From an uncultured Pseudomonadales bacterium (GTDB taxonomy: Bacteria > Pseudomonadota > Gammaproteobacteria > Pseudomonadales > Pseudohongiellaceae): a stretch of 64,000 nucleotides of DNA. Positions 36,604-44,954 of this stretch are shown here, piece after piece. Where the stretch lies: NCBI GenBank assembly GCA_943789485.1, contig CALSUH010000005.1, forward strand, positions 1 through 64,000, written 5' to 3'. A model generated the notes under the pieces. That model was not told the origin of the DNA and made no database searches. It worked only from the letters and a program-made list of their open reading frames with translations. The position numbers and the translations under genes were made by a program. Within the stretch, counting starts at the first letter, position 1, and each line of letters begins with the position of its first letter.

Positions 36604-38164
36604 CTTCTGTTAATTCATTCTGATGTGACAATTTGTTCTTCAAGCCTGTGGCATAGCGCATGATCTCAACCTCTTCGATTTCATCACCCTCTAGCACACC
36701 GCTTATTTCTGAGCGGTACATCACGGCCACACGATGAGAGAGACCAATGACTTCAGTAATGTCCGAAGAGATAAGTATCAATGAATGTCCTGATGCAATC
36801 AGCTGCGCTATAAAGTGGTAGATCTGGCTTTTCGTTCCTATATCGATGCCGCGAGTAGGCTCGTCTATTATGATGATGCTTGGCTCGGCCTCGAGAATTT
36901 TTGCTAGCAATAGTTTCTGCTGGTTTCCACCAGAAAGGTTTCCCGCTGGGATTGATCTGTCCTTCATACGGATGTCAAATGTTTCGATGGCCTTCTCGAA
37001 GGCGACCTCTTCTTTTTTTGTGTCGATCAGCAGACTTGATACCTTGTGCAAGGAAAATAGTGAGAAGTTGAAGACTAGCCCTTTCTCCAAGAGCAGGCCG
37101 CTTCCTTTGCGATCTTTCGTGAGATAGGCGACTCCTTTGTTACGCGCAGCAGAGAGTTGCTTGAAATCAACACGCTCACCACGTAGCTCGACACTACCTA
37201 TGCTCCCCTTCGCGGGCTTTCTCAATCCAAGAACAGTTTCCATCAACGCCGTCCGACCGGAGCCAACAAGCCCAGAGAAGCCGAGCACCTCTCCCTTTCT
37301 CAATTCGAAACTACTGGGCGTCGCATTGTCTTGTAGCCGCAAATTATTAACTCGAAGAACTATTTCCGCCTCGTTTGAAACTTTCGGCATCTCCGGAAAG
37401 AGAGAGTTTAGCTCTCTACCCACCATCAATCGCACCATGTCGTCCTTGCTCAACTGCGCTGCTGGATAACTTCCCACTAATTCGCCATCGCGAAGAACTG
37501 TGATCACATCCGCTATCTGCTCGATCTCATCCAACTTGTGCGAGATGAAAACGATCGCCACTCCATCTTGGCGAAAACGGTCGATGAGCTCGAACAGAAC
37601 CTGACTTTCTTGCTGCGTGAGCACTGCGGTAGGTTCATCAAGGACAAGTACACGGGCATTTTTCGCTTGAGCCTTCGCAATCTCCACCATTTGCTTTGCA
37701 GAGACAGAAAGTTGACCGACAGCGGCGTCGGGGTCTATATCGCTGCGCAGAACGTCTAAATATTCCTGCGCCTTGGCCCGCATTGTTTTCTTGTCGAGAA
37801 AAAAACGCCCTTTAATTTCGTTGCCAAGGAATATATTCTCTGCCACTGTGAGTTGCTCAGCTAGATTAAATTCCTGATGAATTAGTACGACGCCTGCCTG
37901 CTCGGCGACCGCATTGTTCCAGAGGCTAATTCGCTGTGAACTACCACTGCCATCGCTAATGTGCAATTCACCATCAGTGAGCTGCTCAAAGCCGGAGAGA
38001 ATTTTAACTAACGTAGACTTCCCGGCGCCGTTCTCGCCGAGTATTGCGTGCACCTCTCCTGCGCAAAGCGTCAGATCGATGCCGTGCAAAACTTCGACCG
38101 GACCGAAAGACTTGCGCAGGTTTTTAACCAAGAATTTGAGCGATTTACTATTTTCGTCTGACAT
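36578..38164 (-). CDS. Sugar ABC transporter ATPase (RbsA type)
   Basis: A 528-residue cytosolic protein with two fused nucleotide-binding domains. Domain 1 has Walker A GENGAGKST, signature LSVSAKQMVEIAKA and Walker B VLVLDEPTAVL. Domain 2 has a degenerate Walker A GLVGSGRTAL, signature LSGGNQQKLLLAKIL and Walker B IIIIDEPTRGID. This is the usual RbsA/MglA asymmetry. The frame continues upstream to 38446, but that part overlaps the sulfatase gene and resembles no transporter, so I place the start at ATG 38164. It works with the permease encoded by the next gene. Confidence 0.92.
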   Translation of the reverse strand: MSDENSKSLKFLVKNLRKSFGPVEVLHGIDLTLCAGEVHAILGENGAGKSTLVKILSGFEQLTDGELHISDGSGSSQRISLWNNAVAEQAGVVLIHQEFNLAEQLTVAENIFLGNEIKGRFFLDKKTMRAKAQEYLDVLRSDIDPDAAVGQLSVSAKQMVEIAKAQAKNARVLVLDEPTAVLTQQESQVLFELIDRFRQDGVAIVFISHKLDEIEQIADVITVLRDGELVGSYPAAQLSKDDMVRLMVGRELNSLFPEMPKVSNEAEIVLRVNNLRLQDNATPSSFELRKGEVLGFSGLVGSGRTALMETVLGLRKPAKGSIGSVELRGERVDFKQLSAARNKGVAYLTKDRKGSGLLLEKGLVFNFSLFSLHKVSSLLIDTKKEEVAFEKAIETFDIRMKDRSIPAGNLSGGNQQKLLLAKILEAEPSIIIIDEPTRGIDIGTKSQIYHFIAQLIASGHSLILISSDITEVIGLSHRVAVMYRSEISGVLEGDEIEEVEIMRYATGLKNKLSHQNELTEDGTSNAKA

Positions 38165-38225
38165 CTGAACTTCTTGTTCTTCTCTAGGCTCTCGTTCTAG
38201 ATTGCCAGTCATACCACTATTCATA

Positions 38226-39554
38226 TTAATTGGGCCGGTTCCACATGTTTTCCAACACGGTACTGCCATATTCTTTTTGTCCTTCAATAAGAAGCACACG
38301 CATCTGTTCGACCACTTCCGGGAATTCGCGCGTGAAGCTGTAAGTCTCCGACGGGTCACGCTGCACATCGAACAACAAACCATTAGGACCGTAATACGAA
38401 TCTGCATTATCGAAGCTAGGCACTGCAGCCCTGTACTGTGACTCAACTACGAGCTTCCATTGACCGCTACGTACACCGGCGATTCGATCCCTATCGAACA
38501 GATAGAGCACCTCATGAGGTGAAATTGCACCATCGGTTAGCATCGGTAAAATATCTTTGCCGTCAATTGGCCGATCCGTAGGCAAGTCGCCGCCAGCGAG
38601 CCTCACTAGCGTTGGAAATATATCGATATTCATTGCCGGCTCGTTTGATACTAATCCTCCTGGAATCGTGCCAACCCACTTTGCAATAAAGGGAACACGT
38701 TGCCCACCTTCCCAGGAACTGCCTTTACGATCACGAAATGGTCCGGGACTTCCCTCGAACCACGGACCATTGTCCGAGGTGAAAATAACAATCGTATTCT
38801 CTTCCAGGCCTAGCCTTTGTAATGTGGCCAATACCTCACCCACACTCCAGTCGATGGTTTCTACCACATCACCGTATAGGCCAGCATCTGACTGACCGCT
38901 GAATTGATTCGACACATACAAAGGCACATGCGGAAATGTATGCGGCATATAGAGAAAAAACGGATCGTCTTGGTTGTCTTCGATAAAACGAATCGCCTCA
39001 TTCGTGTAGCGCTCCGTCAAAGTGTTCTGATTAACCGGATCCTCGATCATCTGATCCTGACGATAGAGTTCCAAAGGCGTCATGTCGTTGCTATGCAGCA
39101 CTCCGAAGTATTCATCGAAACCCTGAGTGAGTGGTGACCATTCCATTCGACTGCCTAGATGCCACTTGCCGAACAGCGCGGTCTGATAGCCGAGTGGCTT
39201 TAACGCTTCGGCGAGGCTAATCTCCTCCGAGGCAAGGTGAATGTCGTTGGTGGGCCTGGCAACATCGCTTACTAGATCCAGACGAATTGGATAGCGGCCT
39301 GTTAGGAGACCGCCCCTAGCTGCAGTACAGACGTTTGCGCTGGAATAGAAACTATCGAGTCTCGCACCTTCCAATGCCATGCGATCGAGGTTCGGTGTTT
39401 TTATTAGCTGCGAGCCATATACGCCTAGATCGCCATAACCTAGATCGTCCGCCATAATAACGATGAAGTTGGGCTGCTGCGCGTCTTGCGCTTGAGCGCC
39501 AGCAATAAGGCTTGCTGCCACTAACAACAGCAATGATTTAACAAGTCGTCTCAT
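38226..39554 (-). CDS. Secreted type I sulfatase
   Basis: A 442-residue exported arylsulfatase-family enzyme (signal peptide 1-22). The metal-binding start is ADDLGYGDLG, and the formylglycine site is CTAAR at 76-80, which fits the CxAxR form used by the formylglycine-generating enzyme. GKWHLG and FTSDNGPW are the other expected active-site blocks. It probably removes sulfate esters from sugars or glycans. The next gene in the operon is the sugar transporter ATPase, 61 bases away, which suggests that desulfated sugar is then imported. A formylglycine-generating enzyme is needed but is not in the window. Confidence 0.9.
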   Translation of the reverse strand: MRRLVKSLLLLVAASLIAGAQAQDAQQPNFIVIMADDLGYGDLGVYGSQLIKTPNLDRMALEGARLDSFYSSANVCTAARGGLLTGRYPIRLDLVSDVARPTNDIHLASEEISLAEALKPLGYQTALFGKWHLGSRMEWSPLTQGFDEYFGVLHSNDMTPLELYRQDQMIEDPVNQNTLTERYTNEAIRFIEDNQDDPFFLYMPHTFPHVPLYVSNQFSGQSDAGLYGDVVETIDWSVGEVLATLQRLGLEENTIVIFTSDNGPWFEGSPGPFRDRKGSSWEGGQRVPFIAKWVGTIPGGLVSNEPAMNIDIFPTLVRLAGGDLPTDRPIDGKDILPMLTDGAISPHEVLYLFDRDRIAGVRSGQWKLVVESQYRAAVPSFDNADSYYGPNGLLFDVQRDPSETYSFTREFPEVVEQMRVLLIEGQKEYGSTVLENMWNRPN

Positions 39555-39601
39555 GCTTCTCTCTCAATTTTTTTCAGTTTAGCCCGAATTCCTGGCTTCT
39601 A

Positions 39602-41608
39602 CTAATTTCCTGTTCCTGGCATAACTTCAAAGCTCGAATTGAATGTAACCAGCACCGATGCCAGCTGAAGTAGGACTGCCTGATTTCCTGTCACCGTTCC
39701 TATCCCCGCCTGCAACTGTGATGCAAGTGTCTCCTGCCCCATGATAACCGTCTCAAGGTCACTCCGATTCATAGTTATGGTTACATCAGCGTCGTCAGAC
39801 AAATAGCCTTCAATATTTGAAAGCGTGCCACCACTCATTTCCACGACAAAATTCTGCTGCGTATCCGGCGAGCTAAAGTTCATCGTAAAATTGGTTCCAT
39901 CTGCAAGACCGCTATCGACCCTAGTCGCAACCGAATCCCACCATTGCGTCGTGGTCATAGCTCTAGCTAGGCTAGGACTTGTGCCACGGGGCGCTGCAAC
40001 GGCCGGGGCGCCGTTTCTAAGCTCCTGTGCTGAAGAGAGAAAGACGTTACGCATACTCGCGCTCTCATACTGATAGCCAAGTTGTTCGAAGACGGAGGCA
40101 AGGAGGTCTTTGGCCTGGCTATTCTCTGGCTGTGCATAAACCAGTTTGTTGAGAATTTCCATAGCCAAACGATACTGCCCCGCATCGTGTAGAACCTGCC
40201 CGCGAGAAATGATAGCTGTCGCGCCACCCATCATTTCTACATACAAAGGTGCAGAATCTGCAGGTGAGAGCGGCGCAAGTGTTGCGGGGTTGCCATCCCA
40301 GTAACCGAGATAACGATTCAATACAGCACGAGAGTTATGAAACTCGGAGCCATGATACTGTCGCGCATTCCATTGCTGCGCGAGACTTGTCGGCACCTTG
40401 TACTCGTTGTGAATCTCGTTGATGGTTACACCCTGATTCGCCAGATTCAAAACCTGATTGTTCAGATTTGCATACGCATCCCGCTGTGTCCGCATAACTT
40501 GCTGAATTCGTTCATTCCCCCAACGTGGCCAGTTATGAGAAGAGACCAAGACCTCGGCATCCTGACCAAATCGATACAACGCCTCATTGATCTGCTTTGA
40601 CCATTGCAGCGCATCTCTAACCAGCGCTCCTCGCAGAGTATAAACATTGTGTATTGTGGCCGTAATATTCTCCGCAGCCCAGAAAACTTTCTGATCTGGG
40701 AACCAAGTGTTCATCTCCGCCGGGGCCTCGGTGCCAGGTGTATTCTGAAAAACCATACGCACGCCATCGATGAAATGTTCTTCATAGCTATCCTCGATAA
40801 CCATAGTGGGCGCAATTAGCCCCGTCGTTCCCGCCGCAAGCGCTTTGCCAATAGCAGAGTCAACTTGGCCAAAAGGCCCTGAAGGAATACGCCGCCCATA
40901 CTGCAAGCCTGCACGCCGTGACATTGCATTGCCTGCATACACATTCTCGGCGATCGCTTCTTCCATAAATCCCGATGGCGCGATGACCTGCACCGCACCC
41001 GACTGCACCTCCTGCTCGCTAATCACACCACGAACGCCGCCAAAATGGTCGATATGCGAATGGGAATACACGACCGCCCGCACTGGCAGTTCGCCCAGTT
41101 GTTCGTTCACAAGACGCAATGCTGCCGCTGCAGTCTGTGAAGTAAGTAGCACATCAAATAAAATCCAACCCGACTCGCCTCTTACTATCGTCATATTGGC
41201 TAGATCGAATCCACGCACCTGATAGATGAAATCGGGCACCACTTCATAGAGGCCGAAGTTCATATTCAGTGTTGCCTGTCGCTGCAGCGATGGATGAATA
41301 CTATCGAAGTCCGTGCCCTCAAGCAGGAAGTCGTAGCGCGTCATATCCCAGACGACACTACCATTTGCAGCGAGAATTTGCCTCGAGCCGGGCTCGGCTA
41401 TGAATCCGCGCCTAGACTCTGCAAAGTCACGCTGATCATCGAATGGCAGGCTATTGCGGAGGTTATCCTGTAACTGTGAAGTAAAACTGCTTGGCGGCGA
41501 CCCCTTCGCATTGAAGTGATCCTGTGCAAATGTGCTTCCGGCAGAAACCACTAGCGCGAATGAAAATATCGATATGCCTACAACGCGAGACTTTTTAAAA
41601 ACCAACAT
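39602..41608 (-). CDS. SdsA-like alkylsulfatase, metallo-beta-lactamase fold
   Basis: A 668-residue exported protein (signal peptide about 1-29) with the layout of Pseudomonas SdsA1. The metallo-beta-lactamase domain carries SHSHIDHFGG (His183, His185, Asp187, His188) and AENITATIHN. The SSHNWPRWG segment gives another active-site His, followed by a helical dimerisation domain and a C-terminal SCP2-like domain (from about residue 545). Such enzymes hydrolyse long-chain alkyl sulfates to alcohol and sulfate with two zinc ions. It is the first gene of the putative seven-gene operon and lies 47 bases upstream of the sulfatase gene. Confidence 0.88.
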   Translation of the reverse strand: MLVFKKSRVVGISIFSFALVVSAGSTFAQDHFNAKGSPPSSFTSQLQDNLRNSLPFDDQRDFAESRRGFIAEPGSRQILAANGSVVWDMTRYDFLLEGTDFDSIHPSLQRQATLNMNFGLYEVVPDFIYQVRGFDLANMTIVRGESGWILFDVLLTSQTAAAALRLVNEQLGELPVRAVVYSHSHIDHFGGVRGVISEQEVQSGAVQVIAPSGFMEEAIAENVYAGNAMSRRAGLQYGRRIPSGPFGQVDSAIGKALAAGTTGLIAPTMVIEDSYEEHFIDGVRMVFQNTPGTEAPAEMNTWFPDQKVFWAAENITATIHNVYTLRGALVRDALQWSKQINEALYRFGQDAEVLVSSHNWPRWGNERIQQVMRTQRDAYANLNNQVLNLANQGVTINEIHNEYKVPTSLAQQWNARQYHGSEFHNSRAVLNRYLGYWDGNPATLAPLSPADSAPLYVEMMGGATAIISRGQVLHDAGQYRLAMEILNKLVYAQPENSQAKDLLASVFEQLGYQYESASMRNVFLSSAQELRNGAPAVAAPRGTSPSLARAMTTTQWWDSVATRVDSGLADGTNFTMNFSSPDTQQNFVVEMSGGTLSNIEGYLSDDADVTITMNRSDLETVIMGQETLASQLQAGIGTVTGNQAVLLQLASVLVTFNSSFEVMPGTGN

Positions 41609-41666
41609 GAGAATCCCCCTTATCTTCTGTTCTTTTAGTTTATTCTACTATTTACAGTAAGAATGC

Positions 41667-41702
41667 AAAAAGCCAAGAGGATTTTAAATCTCTTGGCTTT
41701 TT
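41667..41702. terminator. Bidirectional hairpin terminator
   Basis: A perfect 13-base inverted repeat, AAAAAGCCAAGAG (41667-41679) and CTCTTGGCTTTTT (41690-41702), encloses a 10-base loop. It gives a stem followed by a U tract on both strands. It lies 73 bases past the end of the TPR gene on the minus strand and separates that gene from the alkylsulfatase operon. Confidence 0.85.
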
Positions 41703-41774
41703 GTTAAGCGTGATTTGCTTTGCCGTAACCGAAGACTAAAAAGCTACTTCGGCACTGCCTAGCTATCATTGTGG

Positions 41775-43442
41775 CTACAAACGCGAGCGCGTGATATCAA
41801 CGTCTGAGTTGCGGAAGAAAGACTGAAATTGTCTTTCTACTACTATCGCTTCCTGAGTTTTCCCTTGAGCTTCAAGAGCCTGATATAAACCGAACGTAGT
41901 CCAGCCGTTCTGTTGATTCCATATTAGGTCTTTTCGGTATACTGCTTCTGCCTCTGCTGCACGGCCAGCATCTAGAAGTACTGCACCTAAATAAAGACGC
42001 ATGGATTGAGACCAATCCGGTGGCTCAGTGTAATTAAGCGAGTCTTGGTATTGGATCGCGACATTGTAGTGAACAATAGCAGCGTCGAGATTGCCTTTCG
42101 CTTCTTCGATCTCACCGTGTAGCGCGTGGCTAGCAAGAGTAAGAACATGAGATGCTGGCGTTGGCCCAACACCCGTGTCGTCAACATTATCTGCAACCAT
42201 CTGGGCCTGGATATTAGCTAGTTCATTTTCGGCCAGCTCCATATGACCTTTCGATACATGGGCACTGCCTTTGACATAGCTCCACATACCATCTAGATAG
42301 GGCGTACCACTGTGGCTTTGCTGTGCACTATGGAGTTCGTCGTATTTGCCAAACACCTTATCAACAATCCAAGAGTGCGCGACTCGCTTCTGTCCGCGGT
42401 TAATCGCTTCAACGGCTTCACCGACACTGTCGGCTCCGCGCTGCGCTGCAGCCGCTGACTCAACATAGTTGCCTTGTAACATATTGGCATAGCGTACGAA
42501 GTCTAGTGCGTGGGGCGCGTGGGCTTTATGTGACAAACCATAAGTACCAATATTCGGGAAATTTGTATCTCCCCAAATTTCCGCAAACTGCAAATCGACA
42601 AGTTGTGACCTTTCATTTATATCGATAGCTTTCTCGTACTCGCCAACTCGCAGGTAGATGTGCCCAGGCATATGAACCATATGACCAGAGATAGGAACAA
42701 GGCTTTCCAGTTTTTGTGCTGAAGGCATCGCAAGTTCTGGCTGAGCAGAGGCTTCCATCAAATGAATGTAGAGATGGTTTGCACCTGGGTGATCATGCTC
42801 AGACCGCATAGCAGATTCGAAAGCTGCCTGCGCCTCTGCTGTGCCTGCCTTGGCAATACCGTCCTCATCCCAGTAGTCCCAGCGAGTCGTGTTCATATAA
42901 GACTCACCGAAAATAGTGGCTATGTCAGCATCATCTGGATACTGATCGTGTAGATTGCGCATGGCATCGACAAAGGCAAAGTCTCTTTCCCTGCTGTCGG
43001 GAATGGCGTCTTTATTATAGAGAACGAATAACGCATTGATCATGTCGCGCTCACGTTGACTGCCATTGTTAGCCAGAGCTAGAGCTCTGCGTATTGCATC
43101 AAGGCCGGCACCATTGGGGTCATCAGGCAAGCCGCCATAGCGGCTATTCGGATTGGGGCCTGCAGCATGCGCTAAGCCAAAATGGGGCATAGGGCTGTCT
43201 GGATCTAGGCGCGCAGCTTCCTGATAAGAGGCTATAGACTCGACGAAGTAGAAACTCCAAGCCATACGTAGCCCTTGGTCGAAAAAAGCCTGAGCTTCTG
43301 CAGAGTCCGTGGTGATTGGGCGGCTATAAGATCCGCCTCCTGGAACCATAACCGCCAGGGCTTCATCGCTCTGCGCCGTCAAATTGAGTTGTGGGACAAA
43401 TAATACGGCTGCAACTGCAACCGAAGTAACTAATTTTCGCAT
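41775..43442 (-). CDS. Exported TPR-repeat protein
   Basis: A 555-residue exported protein (signal peptide about 1-25 from MRKLVTSVAVAAVL). Several tetratricopeptide-like helix pairs can be seen, for example at the N-terminus ESIASYQEAARLDPDSPMPH and near the C-terminus NLDAAIVHYNVAIQYQDSL and AEAEAVYRKDLIWNQQNGW. Between them is a HMPGHIYLRVGEYEKAIDI segment with histidines. I chose ATG 43442, which has GAGG upstream; frames continue back to 43481. A role as a scaffold or in metal-linked assembly is possible, but no function is known. It is a single gene, ended by the hairpin at 41667-41702. Confidence 0.8.
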   Translation of the reverse strand: MRKLVTSVAVAAVLFVPQLNLTAQSDEALAVMVPGGGSYSRPITTDSAEAQAFFDQGLRMAWSFYFVESIASYQEAARLDPDSPMPHFGLAHAAGPNPNSRYGGLPDDPNGAGLDAIRRALALANNGSQRERDMINALFVLYNKDAIPDSRERDFAFVDAMRNLHDQYPDDADIATIFGESYMNTTRWDYWDEDGIAKAGTAEAQAAFESAMRSEHDHPGANHLYIHLMEASAQPELAMPSAQKLESLVPISGHMVHMPGHIYLRVGEYEKAIDINERSQLVDLQFAEIWGDTNFPNIGTYGLSHKAHAPHALDFVRYANMLQGNYVESAAAAQRGADSVGEAVEAINRGQKRVAHSWIVDKVFGKYDELHSAQQSHSGTPYLDGMWSYVKGSAHVSKGHMELAENELANIQAQMVADNVDDTGVGPTPASHVLTLASHALHGEIEEAKGNLDAAIVHYNVAIQYQDSLNYTEPPDWSQSMRLYLGAVLLDAGRAAEAEAVYRKDLIWNQQNGWTTFGLYQALEAQGKTQEAIVVERQFQSFFRNSDVDITRSRL

Positions 43443-43651
43443 ATACGCTAACCTCATTAACTTATTGATTTTACTATACAATTTATTAAATTCGATACTA
43501 TGTGTTTTAACGGTTTTCTGCGCTCTTCAACCATCATAGAATGACCGATCGAACCCTAAAGCTGGCACGCAGTATACCCCATTGCCACTACATTAGAGCA
43601 TTTACGGCCCAATTAGAGGCGATTGCTGATCTATATTAAGAGAATCCACCC

Positions 43652-44281
43652 ATGAACGAGATCGTATTAGACATATTTACCGACTACATTTGACCCTGGT
43701 GTTACCTCAGTACCGTGAGTATTGAAAAGCTGAAGCAGAATTATCCCGTGAAAACACGTTGGATTCATTTCCCGCTTCACCCGGAAACGCCACCGGAGGG
43801 AAAATCCTTAGCAGAGTTGTTTGCTGGGCGTGATCTCGCGCCTATGCGTGAGCGAATGAAGACACTGATGGCTGAGGCTGGGTTGGAATACGGTGACCGA
43901 ACCCATACCTTTAATAGTCGGCTTGCACAGGAACTGGGCAAATGGGCCGACAGCAAACCAGACGGCGAGGCGATACATGATGCACTCTATCGGGCCTACT
44001 TTGTGGCCAATAAAAATATTGGTGATGTCGATGAGTTAGTTGTGATTGCCGAGGCTGTGGGTTTGGATGGTCTTGAGGCGCGACGCGTAATCATTGAAAG
44101 AGAGTATAAGGAAGCGGTAGATGAAGACTGGCAGAGGTCTCGTGAGACTGGCGTCACGGGCGTACCGACGTTCTATGGCAATGACTTGGTCGTCGTTGGC
44201 TGCCAACCCTATGAGACCTTAGAGAAGTTTGTTTTACACTTAATTCAAATGAATTCGAATCAGAATGAGGCAGGAAGATGA
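43652..44281 (+). CDS. DsbA/FrnE-like oxidoreductase with in-frame TGA at the first active-site Cys (candidate selenoprotein)
   Basis: Read from ATG 43652 with TGA 43691-43693 taken as an amino acid, the frame gives 209 residues with the FrnE-type start LDIFTDYI-X-PWCYLS. X (residue 14) is exactly where the family has the first Cys of C-P-W-C, so X would be selenocysteine. The rest is intact: the cis-Pro loop GVTGVPTFYGND, then VVGCQPYETLEKF, in the length usual for the family. A GTG at 43715 could start a shorter frame, but it lacks a ribosome binding site and loses the active site. AAGAGA precedes ATG 43652. The 3' end overlaps the next gene (ATGA). The alternative is one nonsense mutation. 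Confidence 0.7.
43700..43724 (+). promoter_or_regulatory. Possible bacterial SECIS-like hairpin after TGA 43691
   Basis: After the TGA, CTCA (43706-43709) pairs with TGAG (43716-43719) around a loop GTACCG that begins with GU, and an outer TA/TA pair adds two more base pairs beyond a bulged C at 43705. The loop GU is 16 bases after the TGA, within the range known for bacterial SECIS elements. The stem is short and the outer pairs are weak, so this is only suggestive. Confidence 0.3.
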
Positions 44282-44943
44282 CTACTAGAACCGCACTAGT
44301 AACTTGCTGCGATAGATACATGGGCAAGGCTATCAAGCAAAAATTTGAAGAGCTTGGTATCAATGTAATCGCCGGCCCATCGATGATGCTCAGCGAACAA
44401 GAAGTCAACGAACTAGTGGCCAACGCTGGCGATATTGACATCCTCGTTGCTAATCTTGCTGAGCCACCAATGACGGGTCCGGTGCAGAACATCGACAATG
44501 AAAACTGGAATTTACTGTTCGATTCGCTAGTCCATCCGCTGATGTATCTCGTGCGGGCAGTCACGCCGCAGATGTTAGCGAGAAAGCGTGGAAAAATTAT
44601 CGCGGTAACCAGTGCCGCACCGCTGCGTGGCATCCCAAATAATGCCGCCTACTGTGCGGCACGTGGAGCACAGAACGGTTTCATCAAAGCGGTTGGACTA
44701 GAGTTGGCACGTAGCAATATTCAGGTAAATGCGATCGCGCAGAATTACATCAACAACAATACCTACTATCCAGACGATATTCTCGAGAATGAAAAATTTC
44801 TAGAACACGTAAAACGTAATGTGCCTACGAGAAAAATCGGCGCGGCAAGCGAAACTGCACAACTTGCCGCCTACCTCTCGCGTGAAGACTGCAGCCATAT
44901 GGTAGGACAGATAATTCCTTTGGCGGGTGGCTGGGCTACCTAA
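44278..44943 (+). CDS. Halohydrin-dehalogenase-like SDR-fold enzyme
   Basis: A 221-residue protein of short-chain dehydrogenase fold but without the glycine-rich NAD motif. Instead it has T9-CCDR-Y14-M-G16, which fits the halohydrin dehalogenase signature T-x4-(F/Y)-x-G that replaces the cofactor site with a halide pocket. The catalytic triad is S112-x12-Y125-x3-R129 (TSAAPLRGIP, then AAYCAARG), with Arg instead of the SDR Lys, again the dehalogenase form. The AIAQNYINNN and VGQIIPLAGGW blocks also parallel HheC. It should open or close epoxides with halide or other anions. It is coupled by a 4-base overlap to the DsbA/FrnE-like gene. Confidence 0.8.
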   Translation: MTTRTALVTCCDRYMGKAIKQKFEELGINVIAGPSMMLSEQEVNELVANAGDIDILVANLAEPPMTGPVQNIDNENWNLLFDSLVHPLMYLVRAVTPQMLARKRGKIIAVTSAAPLRGIPNNAAYCAARGAQNGFIKAVGLELARSNIQVNAIAQNYINNNTYYPDDILENEKFLEHVKRNVPTRKIGAASETAQLAAYLSREDCSHMVGQIIPLAGGWAT

Positions 44944-44954
44944 ACAAGTTTACT

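Noticed and set aside
38165..38446. 94-residue N-terminal extension of the RbsA-type ATPase
   Set aside because: It overlaps the sulfatase gene in another frame, has no similarity to transporters, and ATG 38164 begins at the normal place.
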